A stretch of 43,727 nucleotides of DNA from Anaerobiospirillum succiniciproducens DSM 6400 (lineage in GTDB: Bacteria > Pseudomonadota > Gammaproteobacteria > Enterobacterales > Succinivibrionaceae). The first letter of the stretch is position 1. Each line of letters starts with the position of its first letter. The stretch is from assembly GCF_000482845.1 (NCBI RefSeq), contig NZ_AXWV01000033.1:1-43727 (forward strand). Reading direction: 5' to 3'. Under the pieces are notes generated by a model that made no database searches, was not told where the DNA came from, and worked only from the letters and a program-made list of their open reading frames with translations. Shown in pieces: positions 34,481-43,343 of the stretch. The position numbers and the translations under genes were made by a program.

Positions 34481-34622
34481 AGCACAGTTAGCTTTGTAAA
34501 GGCTTAGCTAGACTTGATAAAGCAAAGTTAGCTTTATAAAGGTTTTGCTAGCCTTGCTAAAGCACAGTTAGCTTTGTAAAGGCTCTGCTAGCCAGGCTAA
34601 AGCGAAGTTAGCCTTGCTAAAG
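34481..34622. repeat. 40-bp tandem repeat, 3.5 copies
   Basis: Units start at 34481, 34521, 34561 and 34601 (last partial), each beginning AGCACAGTTAGCTTTGTAAA or a close variant, then GGCTNNGCTAGCCTTGCTAA. The exact 40-bp spacing is kept. The array ends 306 bp upstream of the AraC-type gene, in its likely promoter region. Decayed TAGC-rich sequence continues to the left. Confidence 0.85.
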
Positions 34623-34927
34623 GTATATGGGCTTTGGCTCAAGAGAGGCTAACAAAATAGCTAAAGACACTTAGCTTTATGCCAAGTAGGCTAAGTGCTG
34701 TGAGTTCTTATCTACTAGTTTTTTCTAGCAGTAGCTAGATGTAAATTGCTCATGTAGATAAGTTAGAGAGCTTAGGTTGCTGAGTATGTTATTTAATAAT
34801 ACTGGATCAGAACATCTGGTGTTTTACAGCATTTAAGCAGCTGCTTTAACTAAATTTATAGTCCAGGCTGCTTAATGAGTATTGAGACTAGATATGCTGT
34901 GGTGGATGATGGAAACCGGTTGTTTCG

Positions 34928-36589
34928 ATGAAGAACTCACGTCAACACAGTGTAGAGTCAGGTAGTTTAAGTTTTCCTTTCAGCTACAGAGTTGTAGTTG
35001 ATGAAGCTAAGTGCAAGGAAGATGTTAATCACTACCATATGGAACATGAGATGATCCTCATCGGGGAAGGGTCATACACTGTCCATCTTGATGACATGAA
35101 ATACGCCGTGCACAAGGGCGATCTGGTTATTATTCCGGCAGGTGTCAGCCACCATTTTGAGCATCTTGAGATCAAGCTTCCTATCTATAATCAAGACGGT
35201 ACCATCACTACTGAAGATGGCTCCTTAAATACCATTGAGCATACCTTTACCAATAAAGAAGGTGTAACTACTTCATCTGAGCAGGCTATTGAGCATGACT
35301 CTTTATGTCTGCGTGCTTTAGAGAAGTCAGGTAATGAGCAAGTAGATCCACCCGTACTCGTTGGCACCTTCCTTAGCGCTAAGCGTGAGGCCATCCAAGA
35401 GCTTGCAAACTCTGAAGCAGAATTACGTGAAGTAGAAGAGTTTAAATCACCTCTGCAGTCACTAGTGGAAGGCTTCAAAGATGAGTCTACTAGTGCTAAG
35501 CAAAAGCACGAAAGAGACAATAGCAAGGCCAAGAAAAAGTCTAACAAAGCTAAGACAGGAGAGTCAGCATCTAAAGTAAGCAAGCAAGTAGCATCGAGCG
35601 TGTCCCTTGATGGTCAAGATGATGATACTTTTGCTAATGCCAAGATGAATGCAGCTGTGCTTAAGTCATGTAAGGAAGACTTAGCGTCTAAGCAAAGCAA
35701 GAGTGGCAGCAAGAATAGAAAGGACGCTTCTAAGCAAAGCTCTAATACTGATGAGCAAGTAACAGCATCAGAGCTTGAGTTAGATAGACTCGATGCTGTG
35801 CAAAACTTTGAGCCTTTAGATGGCCAAGAGTGGCGCTGGAATGATCAAAAAGAGCGTGACTATAAACGTTTAGAGCGTTTAGATAAATCTGATAGCTTTG
35901 TCTATAAGTGCCTGTACTTTGATCCAAACTTAATTTTAGAGCACGCTGGTAATGGTCGTTACTTTATTGAAGCTATTCAAAACGGCCAGATTAAGCTGCA
36001 GAGTGTGTTCTATCGGACTAATCCAGACGATAGAGCCGTAATTACTGCTTTTGACGATCTTTGTCATACCGTACAGAGTGTATTTTCTTTAGAGGACAAC
36101 TCTGCGCAAGATGACAAATTCTCCAAAAGAGCTGCTTTAGAGCTCAAAGCTCAAGGTCAGTTCTTAACTTTAATGGGCATCTTACAGTATGAGCAGCACT
36201 ATAAAAATCACGAGGAACAAACAGCCTCGGAGCGTCGTCAGGTAAAACTCGTTAACGATGCCATTAAGTTTATTGCAGCTCACTATAAAGAGAACATCTC
36301 GCTCAACCACATAGCTGAGGAGGTCAAGCTGCAGCCAACCTATCTGTGTCGTTCCTTTAAGGAATACACAGATAAGACTCCTGTTGAGTACATCAATGCT
36401 ATGCGCATTGAAGAGGCCTGCAAGTTGTTGTCACAAACTGACAAGCGCATCAGCTCCATAGTTGATGAGCTCGGCTTTAAAGATCCTGGCTATTTTGCAC
36501 GTGTTTTTAAGAAGTATACCGGCTTCAAGCCAAGTGAATATCGAGCTGCCAATACCACCATCAAGGCCGCATCCCCAGCCAAAAAGTAG
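34928..36589 (+). CDS. AraC-family regulator with cupin sensor and large low-complexity insert
   Basis: A 553-residue transcription factor. The N-terminal cupin sensor is visible at residues about 34-80 (HYHMEHEMILIGEGSYTVHL, then KGDLVIIPAGVSHHFE). The C-terminal DNA-binding domain (about 443-540) has two helix-turn-helix units: ISLNHIAEEVKLQPTYLCRS and ISSIVDELGFKDPGYFARVF, ending in KKYTGFKPSEYR. Between the two, where ordinary family members continue directly to the strand that here reads CLYFDPNLI (about residue 335), there are roughly 240 extra residues, largely Lys/Ser/Glu/Ala-rich (NSKAKKKSNKAKTGES, SKQSKSGSKNRKDASK). Typical family length is about 280-300. The ligand is unknown. The start has no good ribosome binding site. 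The insert's DNA contains AAGCAAAGC-type pentamers like those in nearby gaps. Confidence 0.85.
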   Translation: MKNSRQHSVESGSLSFPFSYRVVVDEAKCKEDVNHYHMEHEMILIGEGSYTVHLDDMKYAVHKGDLVIIPAGVSHHFEHLEIKLPIYNQDGTITTEDGSLNTIEHTFTNKEGVTTSSEQAIEHDSLCLRALEKSGNEQVDPPVLVGTFLSAKREAIQELANSEAELREVEEFKSPLQSLVEGFKDESTSAKQKHERDNSKAKKKSNKAKTGESASKVSKQVASSVSLDGQDDDTFANAKMNAAVLKSCKEDLASKQSKSGSKNRKDASKQSSNTDEQVTASELELDRLDAVQNFEPLDGQEWRWNDQKERDYKRLERLDKSDSFVYKCLYFDPNLILEHAGNGRYFIEAIQNGQIKLQSVFYRTNPDDRAVITAFDDLCHTVQSVFSLEDNSAQDDKFSKRAALELKAQGQFLTLMGILQYEQHYKNHEEQTASERRQVKLVNDAIKFIAAHYKENISLNHIAEEVKLQPTYLCRSFKEYTDKTPVEYINAMRIEEACKLLSQTDKRISSIVDELGFKDPGYFARVFKKYTGFKPSEYRAANTTIKAASPAKK

Positions 36590-36774
36590 TACTACCGAAG
36601 CACAAGCAATAGCATTATCAATTGCAGCTACAGCCAAGCACCATGCCATTGACCATCAAAATATGCAGTGGCTAAAGCTCTTGCATCCCATTAGGCAAGC
36701 CATGTCCATATGAGGCATGGCGCGGCATATCCAGCGACGATTAATTCATCAAATTTATAGCAATCTAAGTGGCC

Positions 36775-37098
36775 TTAACAGGGAATATATTGATAAAAGG
36801 CCATCGTAAATACTATGCATGTGCAGAACCTAAAACTACGCAAGGACAGGGCTGAGCATGTAAAACGTGGCAGATTCAAACCAAAGCAGATGGATGGCAT
36901 AGAAACAGGCTCGGTTTGATACATAGGCACTGACGTGGAAAAAGGCTCGGGTGGATAAATAGGCACTGGCGTGGACACAGGCTTGGGTGGATACATATGC
37001 ATTGGCGTGGACATAGATACGGGCGTAGACATAGGCGCTTGAGCGGGCGCTGTTGCTGCCACTTGCCTTTTGAGCTTGGACTGGAATTTAGGCAGCAT
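36775..37098 (-). CDS. Doubtful 107-codon frame with 12-residue Pro/Ser/Met repeats
   Basis: An ATG-initiated frame whose middle consists of 12-residue repeats (MYPPKPVSTPVP, IYPPEPFSTSVP, MYQTEPVSMPSI). The underlying 36-bp DNA units begin at 36923, 36959 and 36995, with partial units on both sides (36899-37046). Because the unit is a multiple of three, the frame stays open automatically. There is no ribosome binding site and no known domain; a basic N-terminus and a hydrophobic C-terminus are present. I think it is more likely repeat DNA than a gene. Confidence 0.2.
   Translation of the reverse strand: MLPKFQSKLKRQVAATAPAQAPMSTPVSMSTPMHMYPPKPVSTPVPIYPPEPFSTSVPMYQTEPVSMPSICFGLNLPRFTCSALSLRSFRFCTCIVFTMAFYQYIPC
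36899..37046. repeat. 36-bp tandem repeat, about 4 copies
   Basis: Full units 36923-36958, 36959-36994 and 36995-37030 share ATAGGCACTGGCGTGGACAC-like openings and GGGTGGATA-like ends. The rest of the 1.16-kb gap (36590-37747) holds a GCTAACT/AGTTAGC hairpin (37596-37613) and a weak 76-codon plus-strand frame with hydrophobic segments that I do not support. Confidence 0.75.
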
Positions 37099-37747
37099 GA
37101 GTGTTTGAAATGGTGTTTAGATTAATGAGTGCAGCAAAGACTCAAATTAGTGCAAAGGATGCTGTGATTTTCATGATGAGCTTCAAAAAAACAGCAAAAT
37201 ATTGGCTTGCATATCTTTACTGTAGCTACTTTGTGGTGAGTTTTTCTAGTGCAAGTGAAGTATGCGATACTTTTTTGATATGTTTAATAAGTTGCTGTAT
37301 CTATGTTGTGAACTATAATATGCAAAACTAGTTCAATAAGACGAGCAAATGTGATGTAGAACGCCATTGCATGACATTTCGTTCTTTGTTATCGTCCAAC
37401 AAAACATCTATAGATATTTGTCTGACATCTATACCAATTAGCTGAGTTTAATGACAGATCTTAAGGCAGATTTGTTAGTGGTACATGGCAAGTCTTTTCT
37501 TCATTACTAGCTTTTAGTACATAGCTTTGAGCTTACACCTGTTTGCTTAAGTTACGAATGGGCTTTGCTAATAACATCTTAGCTTGTATGTAGTGGCTAA
37601 CTTTATAGTTAGCTATGTTTGCGGTAGTTGCTAAGCAGAAGCTGCTGTTTTTGCAGTGTCTTAAATAGAAACTTAGCAATATGGTTTGGTAGTTTTGTAT
37701 CTCTGGTGTCGGGATTGTCAACTGCCATGTGGCGGTAGAGGCTGCTT

Positions 37748-39415
37748 ATGTTTACTAAGGAAAACCTTCTCAACAACGTTGAATGCGAGTACAAGTACGG
37801 TCTGAACGCGCAGTACGCTGATTGTTTCTTGGATGATTTTATCGCCAAGTTCAATGAGCTCATTGCATTTAACTACGAAGGACTGTCCCAAGAGTTCCGT
37901 AGTGAACATGATTTAAAGGAGTTCTTTGCTGATAAGAGCAAGGTAAAGTGCGAAGTGCTTAAGAATGAGTACTTTGATACTGAAGATGACCTTTTATTTA
38001 AAGAGTTTAATGCCGGTCTGCGTCTCCGTCGCAGTAGTCTGTGTTCATCTGTTGAACAGACCTTAAAGTTCAAAACTCAGGATATGGCTGCAGGTGCCTC
38101 CCATACTCATATTGAGACTACAGTTAATGTAGATGCCTCAGTAACCTCTCCTGATGTGTCTTTATTTGACAGCAATTTATTACCAAATGGTTTTGCCTCC
38201 AAAGTTCAAGCTAAGAGCTTAATTTGTAAGTACTTAACTGACTTTGAGCGCTGCTCTTTAGTTCTGTCTGTGCCTCGCTTTGCTTGCTTTGAGCTAGCTT
38301 TAGATCGTGGCAGTATCATCAGTGGCGATATCAGCACTCAGATTTGTGAAGTCGAGTTTGAGCTCAAGAACATTGATAAGCAGTGGCTTGATGAGAATTG
38401 GGGTGTAACTGTTTACGACCTAGATGATGTTCGTTTGCAGTTTAGTTCCTTTATCGATGAGGTACTGCTGCTAGTTGCTGGTTCTAGCACTATCTTCATT
38501 GATCGTACTGGTATGAAGTACGAAGGTCCAACCGACATTTATGCTCACTCTAAGTCAGGTGAAGCTCCTGATTTAGATAGTGCCGGTTTCGATGACCATA
38601 TTGTATGCGCCAATTTCTTTACCTCAGATGTGGTGCAAAAGATTCCATCTCTGCCTTTCAAGAAAGGTGGTCTTATCTACGCAGAACCTTTATCCAAATT
38701 ACGTCGTGCAGTACTGCTAAGTATTTTCAAAGCCGACAATCCTGGCTATAAGATTGGATCAGGTGATGATGCATGCATTAGCGTAGAGCGTGGTACTCGT
38801 GTTGATGCTGATGCCTTTAGAAAGGCAGTAGTTGAGTATGGAGCTATCCCATCTCCTACCTTAGCTCAATTTGGCAACATGGTTACTTACATGACCGAAA
38901 CTTACTCACTTGCAGTAGGTCTTGCCAATCTTTTTGGTACTGCTAAGCACTTTGATGATGTGCGTAAGGTCTTGGCTTGCTCCATTACCTTTGCAACCGA
39001 CCATAAGCTCTTCAACTTAACTGATGAGCTGCGTATTGTGCATCGCCGCATGGCCCAAGATTTAGACTTAAGTGATCTGAGTATGCTTGCAGTAAGTGAG
39101 TGCTCATCCATATTTATTGAGTTCAATGTGAAGATGTGGTTTGAGCCTTTCTATCTGCAGCTGAGCCGATCTTTAGATTCAGATCCTGACTTTAATGTAC
39201 ATAAGTTTAAGGAGCTCAACGCCTCTGCTGTAAACAACAGCTACTCCATCAAGTCTGCTGAATATATTGAGCGCGTTAACTACATGCTCAAGCGTAAGAA
39301 CATGATCTTAACTTGCGAATACAGCAATGAAGATGAGTTTAAGAGCCTGGCCTTTGCTACTCAATACCACACCAAACAGTCCTGGGAGTCGGTAAACTTA
39401 AGCCCAGTGCACTAG
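37748..39415 (+). CDS. CYTH-domain protein (triphosphate tunnel fold) with unrecognised C-terminal half
   Basis: A 555-residue cytosolic protein. The N-terminal half looks like a CYTH/triphosphate tunnel metalloenzyme, as in E. coli YgiF. The E-x-E-x-K motif is VECEYKYGL (residues 11-19). YFDTEDDLLFKEFNAGLRLR (about 76-95) matches the Y-Y-D-T...L...G...L-R-x-R strand. EQTLKFK, HIETTVNV and ICEVEFELK supply the alternating Lys/Glu of the tunnel. Such proteins hydrolyse inorganic triphosphate or bind related polyanions with Mg2+ or Mn2+. YgiF-type proteins carry a C-terminal CHAD domain. Here the segment from about residue 275 to 555 shows no obvious CHAD histidine-rich pattern (only DELRIVHRRMAQD is faintly similar) and is not recognised. 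GAGG precedes the ATG. A terminator follows. Confidence 0.72.
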   Translation: MFTKENLLNNVECEYKYGLNAQYADCFLDDFIAKFNELIAFNYEGLSQEFRSEHDLKEFFADKSKVKCEVLKNEYFDTEDDLLFKEFNAGLRLRRSSLCSSVEQTLKFKTQDMAAGASHTHIETTVNVDASVTSPDVSLFDSNLLPNGFASKVQAKSLICKYLTDFERCSLVLSVPRFACFELALDRGSIISGDISTQICEVEFELKNIDKQWLDENWGVTVYDLDDVRLQFSSFIDEVLLLVAGSSTIFIDRTGMKYEGPTDIYAHSKSGEAPDLDSAGFDDHIVCANFFTSDVVQKIPSLPFKKGGLIYAEPLSKLRRAVLLSIFKADNPGYKIGSGDDACISVERGTRVDADAFRKAVVEYGAIPSPTLAQFGNMVTYMTETYSLAVGLANLFGTAKHFDDVRKVLACSITFATDHKLFNLTDELRIVHRRMAQDLDLSDLSMLAVSECSSIFIEFNVKMWFEPFYLQLSRSLDSDPDFNVHKFKELNASAVNNSYSIKSAEYIERVNYMLKRKNMILTCEYSNEDEFKSLAFATQYHTKQSWESVNLSPVH

Positions 39416-39475
39416 CAACAAAGAATTAGCAAAGCACATTCTTATTGGCAGCAAAGATAGCTGTTAACACCCAAC

Positions 39476-39501
39476 AAAGGCCTAGCTCTATCTAGGCCTT
39501 T
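39476..39501 (+). terminator. Intrinsic terminator after the CYTH gene
   Basis: Perfect 10-bp stem AAAGGCCTAG (39476-39485) and CTAGGCCTTT (39492-39501) with a 6-base loop. The T tract is short and interrupted. Confidence 0.75.
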
Positions 39502-40486
39502 AGTCTTAATAGACATCTCCAAAAAAATCATCCAAAGACCGACGAGCCTACAATCAGCCCCACAAAATCGACTAGATCAAGATCCCCAAGCTTAAAACCA
39601 GCGAGCTACAATCGACGGCTTACTTACATACCCATCAAAAAAAATCTACAAACCAACATCAAGATGGAGAACGACAAGACTAAAAGAAACAGTAAACCAG
39701 CAGCAAGGCTGAAATCACTACAAATTGGATATTTTCACTAAGCGTGCGTGCCATCAGTTAAGTACAGAAGTACAAAGCCTTAAGCGCTTAAAAGAACTAC
39801 ATCAAGTAGTACTCATATTCAAAGTAAGTAGCTTCTAAAGGTGGTAAAACTATAATCTTGTCATACAGGCTGATGTTAAGTGAGCCTATGTAAAAGCAAG
39901 TAATGGAAAGTCTATTGAGGATAGAGCGAAAATTACGTGTCAGACATTTTTGCAGCAAATTGCAGTCACGGTACTTAAGATTGTATGCTCTGCCTTATGA
40001 AAATGCGATGTATATCAAGACTTTGTGAAGTACTTACGTCATCTTTTGGGGCAGTATCAGAGCTTGTATACAAGCGCTTTTACGCGCAATGAGGGCTGTT
40101 GCAAGCTTTGCAGTGTAATAAAGAAAGTTCTAGTTAATTTGCATATAGTGCTTTGTTAGTTGATTTTTAACACGTGGTGTTTATACTTACTAAGTTGATG
40201 TTGTTGCAAGCTTTTATCAACTATCCAACCAAAGCCTCAGCAAGGTTTTGCAGCAAATAGCAATGAACTACTGATGCTGATATGGCTAAGTTTAGTTTTG
40301 CAGCAATTTACAGCATTACACCTCTCGTAATTGAACATTATTGACATTGCAAGGGTCTAAAGTGTTTTAACAGACTCTGCAAGATTGCAGCAACAAGCTA
40401 GATTGAGCATTGCTCCCTTAGTTTGTTAATTAGGTTCAATACGGGTATTCAGTCTTAACAAGACATCTATTTTGAGGATTTTCGTT
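39502..40486. promoter_or_regulatory. pgk upstream region with recurring TTTTGCAGCAAA
   Basis: No gene is seen in this 985-bp stretch. The 12-mer TTTTGCAGCAAA occurs at 39948-39959 and 40246-40257, and TTTTGCAGCAAT at 40296-40307, all in the same orientation, about 180-540 bp before pgk. TTGCAAGCTTT also occurs twice (near 40096 and 40203). These could be binding sites for a glycolytic regulator, or simply decayed repeat DNA. A TTGACA near 40340 lacks a good -10 partner. Confidence 0.35.
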
Positions 40487-41653
40487 ATGGCAGCAGTCAA
40501 GAAGATGGCCGACCTCGACCTGAAAGGCAAGCGTGTATTCATCCGTGCCGACTTAAACGTACCTGTAAAGGACGGCAAGGTAACCTCTGATGTACGTATT
40601 GTCAGCTCATTGCCAACCATCAAGTTAGCTCTTGAGAAGGGTGCTAAGGTCATGGTTACCTCACACTTAGGCAAGCCTAAGGAGGGTGAGTATGCTCCAG
40701 AGTTCTCACTCCAGCCTGTAGTTGACCACATGGCTACCTTGTTAGACTGCCCAGTTCGCCTTGCTAAGGATTACTTAGATGGTGTTGAAGTAAACGAAGG
40801 CGAAGTTGTTGTATTAGAGAACGTACGTTTCAACGCTGGCGAGAAGAAGAACGACGAAGCTTTAGCTAAGAAGTACGCTGCTCTGTGCGACGTATTCGTA
40901 ATGGACGCATTCGGTACTGCTCACCGTGCTCAGGGCTCAACCTACGGTGTTGCTCAGTTCGCTCCAGTTGCTTGCGCAGGCTTATTATTAGACGCTGAGC
41001 TTACCGCTTTAGGTAAGGCTTTCGAGAACCCAGAGCGTCCTATGCTGGCTATCGTTGGCGGTTCTAAGGTTTCCACCAAGTTACCAGTTCTCAACTCCTT
41101 ATTAAAGGTCGCTGACCACATCGTTGTTGGTGGTGGTATTGCTAACACCTTCATGGCAGCCGGCGGTGCTAACGTTGGTAAGTCTCTGTTTGAGGAAGAC
41201 CTCATCGAGACTGCTAAGGAGCTCTCTGCTAAGACCCATATCCCAGAGTTCGTTGACGTTGTTGTTGGTAAGGAGTTCGATCCTAACACCCCAGCTACCG
41301 TTAAGAACTTAGCTGACGTTCAGGCTGACGACATGATCATGGACTTAGGTCCTAAGTCTGCTCAGAACATTGTTGACGCTATCAAGAGCGCTAAGACCAT
41401 CATTTGGAACGGCCCAGTTGGCGTATTCGAGTTCGACCAATTCTCAAACGGCACCAAGACCATGGCTTTAGCTATTGCTGAGTCTGACGCTTTCTCAGTT
41501 GCTGGCGGCGGTGACACCATTGCTTCTATCGAGAAGTTCGGTATCAAGGACAAGATCTCCTACATCTCCACTGGCGGCGGCTCATTCTTAGAGTTCTTAG
41601 AGGGTAAGAAGTTACCTGCTGTTGAGATCCTCGAGAAGCGTGCAGCTGAGTAA
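40487..41653 (+). CDS. pgk: Phosphoglycerate kinase
   Basis: Transfers phosphate between 1,3-bisphosphoglycerate and ADP in glycolysis. The ATG at 40487 has GAGGA nine bases upstream; a TTG at 40472 is an artefact. The 388 residues match E. coli Pgk (387). The N-domain substrate site is [15 protein letters not shown] and [26 protein letters not shown] and [15 protein letters not shown] follow. The C-domain nucleotide site has [13 protein letters not shown] and the hinge [26 protein letters not shown] and [17 protein letters not shown] close the active-site cleft. No epd gene precedes it, unlike the epd-pgk-fbaA cluster of enteric bacteria. fbaA follows after 366 bp with its own -10 box. Confidence 0.97.
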   Translation: MAAVKKMADLDLKGKRVFIRADLNVPVKDGKVTSDVRIVSSLPTIKLALEKGAKVMVTSHLGKPKEGEYAPEFSLQPVVDHMATLLDCPVRLAKDYLDGVEVNEGEVVVLENVRFNAGEKKNDEALAKKYAALCDVFVMDAFGTAHRAQGSTYGVAQFAPVACAGLLLDAELTALGKAFENPERPMLAIVGGSKVSTKLPVLNSLLKVADHIVVGGGIANTFMAAGGANVGKSLFEEDLIETAKELSAKTHIPEFVDVVVGKEFDPNTPATVKNLADVQADDMIMDLGPKSAQNIVDAIKSAKTIIWNGPVGVFEFDQFSNGTKTMALAIAESDAFSVAGGGDTIASIEKFGIKDKISYISTGGGSFLEFLEGKKLPAVEILEKRAAE

Positions 41654-41710
41654 TCAATAAGATTACTTTAGGCCTTAAGTTAGGTTCTTTTGACTGACTT
41701 ATAGAGCCTT

Positions 41711-41754
41711 AGGCAAGATGGTATTAGCAAGGTTAAATAGCCACCATCTTGCCT
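41711..41754 (+). other. 12-bp inverted repeat after pgk
   Basis: AGGCAAGATGGT (41711-41722) and ACCATCTTGCCT (41743-41754) pair perfectly around a 20-base loop, 58 bp beyond the pgk stop. There is no T tract, so partial termination, RNA processing or 3'-end stability are all possible. Confidence 0.55.
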
Positions 41755-41971
41755 TAAAACTCAAATTCCACTTTTACAAGCTTGCTTGTGAAAGTAACAA
41801 GCACAAAGCATTTTGCTTAGTGCTACTGCTTTTTTAAAAGCTATGCCCGATTTTGCAAGGCACCAGTGTTAATGTGCTTATCTTAGATGCGCACTGATGT
41901 GTGGGTATCAAAGGACTTGCTTTGACTGATGCATTGAAATCTATTACTCATAAAGAGTGCTAGGAATTGGG

Positions 41972-41977
41972 TATAAT
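41972..41977 (+). promoter_or_regulatory. Probable -10 box of fbaA
   Basis: A consensus TATAAT lies 43 bp before the fbaA start codon. No good -35 hexamer stands 16-18 bp upstream of it. The transcript would begin near 41984. Confidence 0.45.
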
Positions 41978-42019
41978 AAAGGGGCGTGGAATGGCACGTC
42001 TCATAATTAGGATAGACTG

Positions 42020-43102
42020 ATGACTAAGATTTTAGATGTTGTAAAGCCTGGTGTATTAGTAGGCGAGGACGTACAGAAGTTATTCGCTGTTGCCAAAGAG
42101 AATGGCTATGCATTCCCTGCTGTTAACTGCGTTGGTACTGACTCTGTAAACGCTGTTTTAGAGGCTGCTGCTAAGGCTCGCTCCGCTGTTATCATCCAGT
42201 TCTCAAATGGCGGCGGCCAGTTCGTAGCTGGTAAGGGCTTAAAGATTGAGCGTCCACAGGGCAACGCAATCTTAGGTTCTATCTCCGGCGCTTTACACGT
42301 TCACAACGTAGCTAAAGAGTACGGTGTTCCAGTTGTATTACACACTGACCACTGCGCTAAGAAGTTATTACCTTGGATCGACGGCCTCTTAGACGCTGGC
42401 GAAGAGTTCTACAAGAAGGAAGGCAAGCCTTTATTCTCTTCACACATGTTAGACCTCTCTGAGGAGTCTTTAGAAGAGAACGTAGAGACCTGCTGCAAGT
42501 ACTTAGAGCGTATGTCTAAGATCGGCATGACCTTAGAGCTCGAGCTTGGCTGCACTGGTGGTGAGGAAGACGGCGTTGATAACTCCGACAAGGACGAGTC
42601 TGCTTTATACACCCAGCCTGAGGATGTAGCATACGCTTACGAGCGCTTAATCAAGATTTCTCCAAACTTCACCATCGCTGCTTCATTCGGCAACGTACAC
42701 GGTGTTTACAAGCCAGGTAACGTTAAGTTAAAGCCAACCATCTTACGTGACTCCCAGAAGTACGTAGCTGAGAAGTTCGGCTTATCCGAGGCTAAGCCAT
42801 TAAACCTCGTATTCCACGGTGGTTCTGGCTCTACTAAGGAAGAAATCGCTGAGTCCGTATCCTACGGTGTTATTAAGATGAACATCGATACCGACACCCA
42901 GTGGGCATGCTGGAAGGGTATCAAGGAATACTACGAGGCAAACAAGGACTACTTACAGGGTCAGCTCGGCAACCCAACTGGTCCAGATGCTCCTAACAAG
43001 AAGTACTACGACCCACGCGTATGGTTACGTAAGGGCCAGGAGACCATGGTTGAGCGTGTACTCGAGGCCATGAAGGAATTAGGTTGCGTAGACTCCCTCT
43101 AA
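42020..43102 (+). CDS. fbaA: Class II fructose-bisphosphate aldolase
   Basis: Zinc-dependent aldolase that cleaves fructose 1,6-bisphosphate to dihydroxyacetone phosphate and glyceraldehyde 3-phosphate. The 360 residues match E. coli FbaA (359). The catalytic base and zinc-binding residues are in VVLHTDHCAKKLLPW (about residue 105-120) and in LELELGCTGGEEDG (about 175). The zinc ligands of the second half are in FGNVHGVYKPGN (His about 226) and LVFHGGSGS (His about 264). The phosphate-binding loop MNIDTDTQWACW is intact. AGGA lies 8 bases upstream of the ATG. A terminator follows 32 bp after the stop. It is the usual partner of pgk, but separated here by 366 bp and with its own promoter. Confidence 0.97.
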   Translation: MTKILDVVKPGVLVGEDVQKLFAVAKENGYAFPAVNCVGTDSVNAVLEAAAKARSAVIIQFSNGGGQFVAGKGLKIERPQGNAILGSISGALHVHNVAKEYGVPVVLHTDHCAKKLLPWIDGLLDAGEEFYKKEGKPLFSSHMLDLSEESLEENVETCCKYLERMSKIGMTLELELGCTGGEEDGVDNSDKDESALYTQPEDVAYAYERLIKISPNFTIAASFGNVHGVYKPGNVKLKPTILRDSQKYVAEKFGLSEAKPLNLVFHGGSGSTKEEIAESVSYGVIKMNIDTDTQWACWKGIKEYYEANKDYLQGQLGNPTGPDAPNKKYYDPRVWLRKGQETMVERVLEAMKELGCVDSL

Positions 43103-43133
43103 TCGATTAGATTTGTTGTTCATAAATTACATA

Positions 43134-43162
43134 AAGCTCAGGCCATAGGCTTGGGCTTTTTT
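43134..43162 (+). terminator. Intrinsic terminator of fbaA
   Basis: Arms AAGCTCAGGCC and GGCTTGGGCTT pair with two G-T wobbles around ATA, followed by a run of T. Confidence 0.82.
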
Positions 43163-43171
43163 AATGTCCGC

Positions 43172-43209
43172 AAACCAACCAACCAACCAACCAACCAGCC
43201 AACAAGCCA
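43172..43209. repeat. CAAC tetranucleotide repeat
   Basis: About eight units of CAAC or CCAA, with CAGC and CAAG variants at the end, directly beyond the fbaA terminator. Frames through it are Asn/Pro/Thr/Gln-rich and not supportable as genes. Confidence 0.75.
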
Positions 43210-43343
43210 ATCTTCAATCGGTTCAGCACTCCGCGCATCACTACGAAACAAAGCACAGCAAAGCAAGCCTGCCCATATCAACAGCTGTTCAGCGCATCCC
43301 TCTCAATCCATCTCATCTAAAGCCACAATCAAACCATGCAAAT

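Larger units (their letters stand above)
32889..34927. other. 2-kb gap between the TctC and AraC-type genes
   Basis: This is the largest gene-free stretch in the window. It includes the promoter region of the TctC-like gene at the left end, a GCACT/AGTGC stem near 33502, a TGTAC/GTACA stem near 33630, a candidate small peptide at 33884-33964, and the 40-bp repeat at 34481-34622. A 70-codon minus-strand frame (33923-34135) shows no family resemblance. I see no tRNA, mobile element or known RNA. Confidence 0.4.

Noticed and set aside
37101..37331. 76-codon frame with two hydrophobic segments
   Set aside because: GTG start, no ribosome binding site, no neighbours or motifs to support a membrane peptide.
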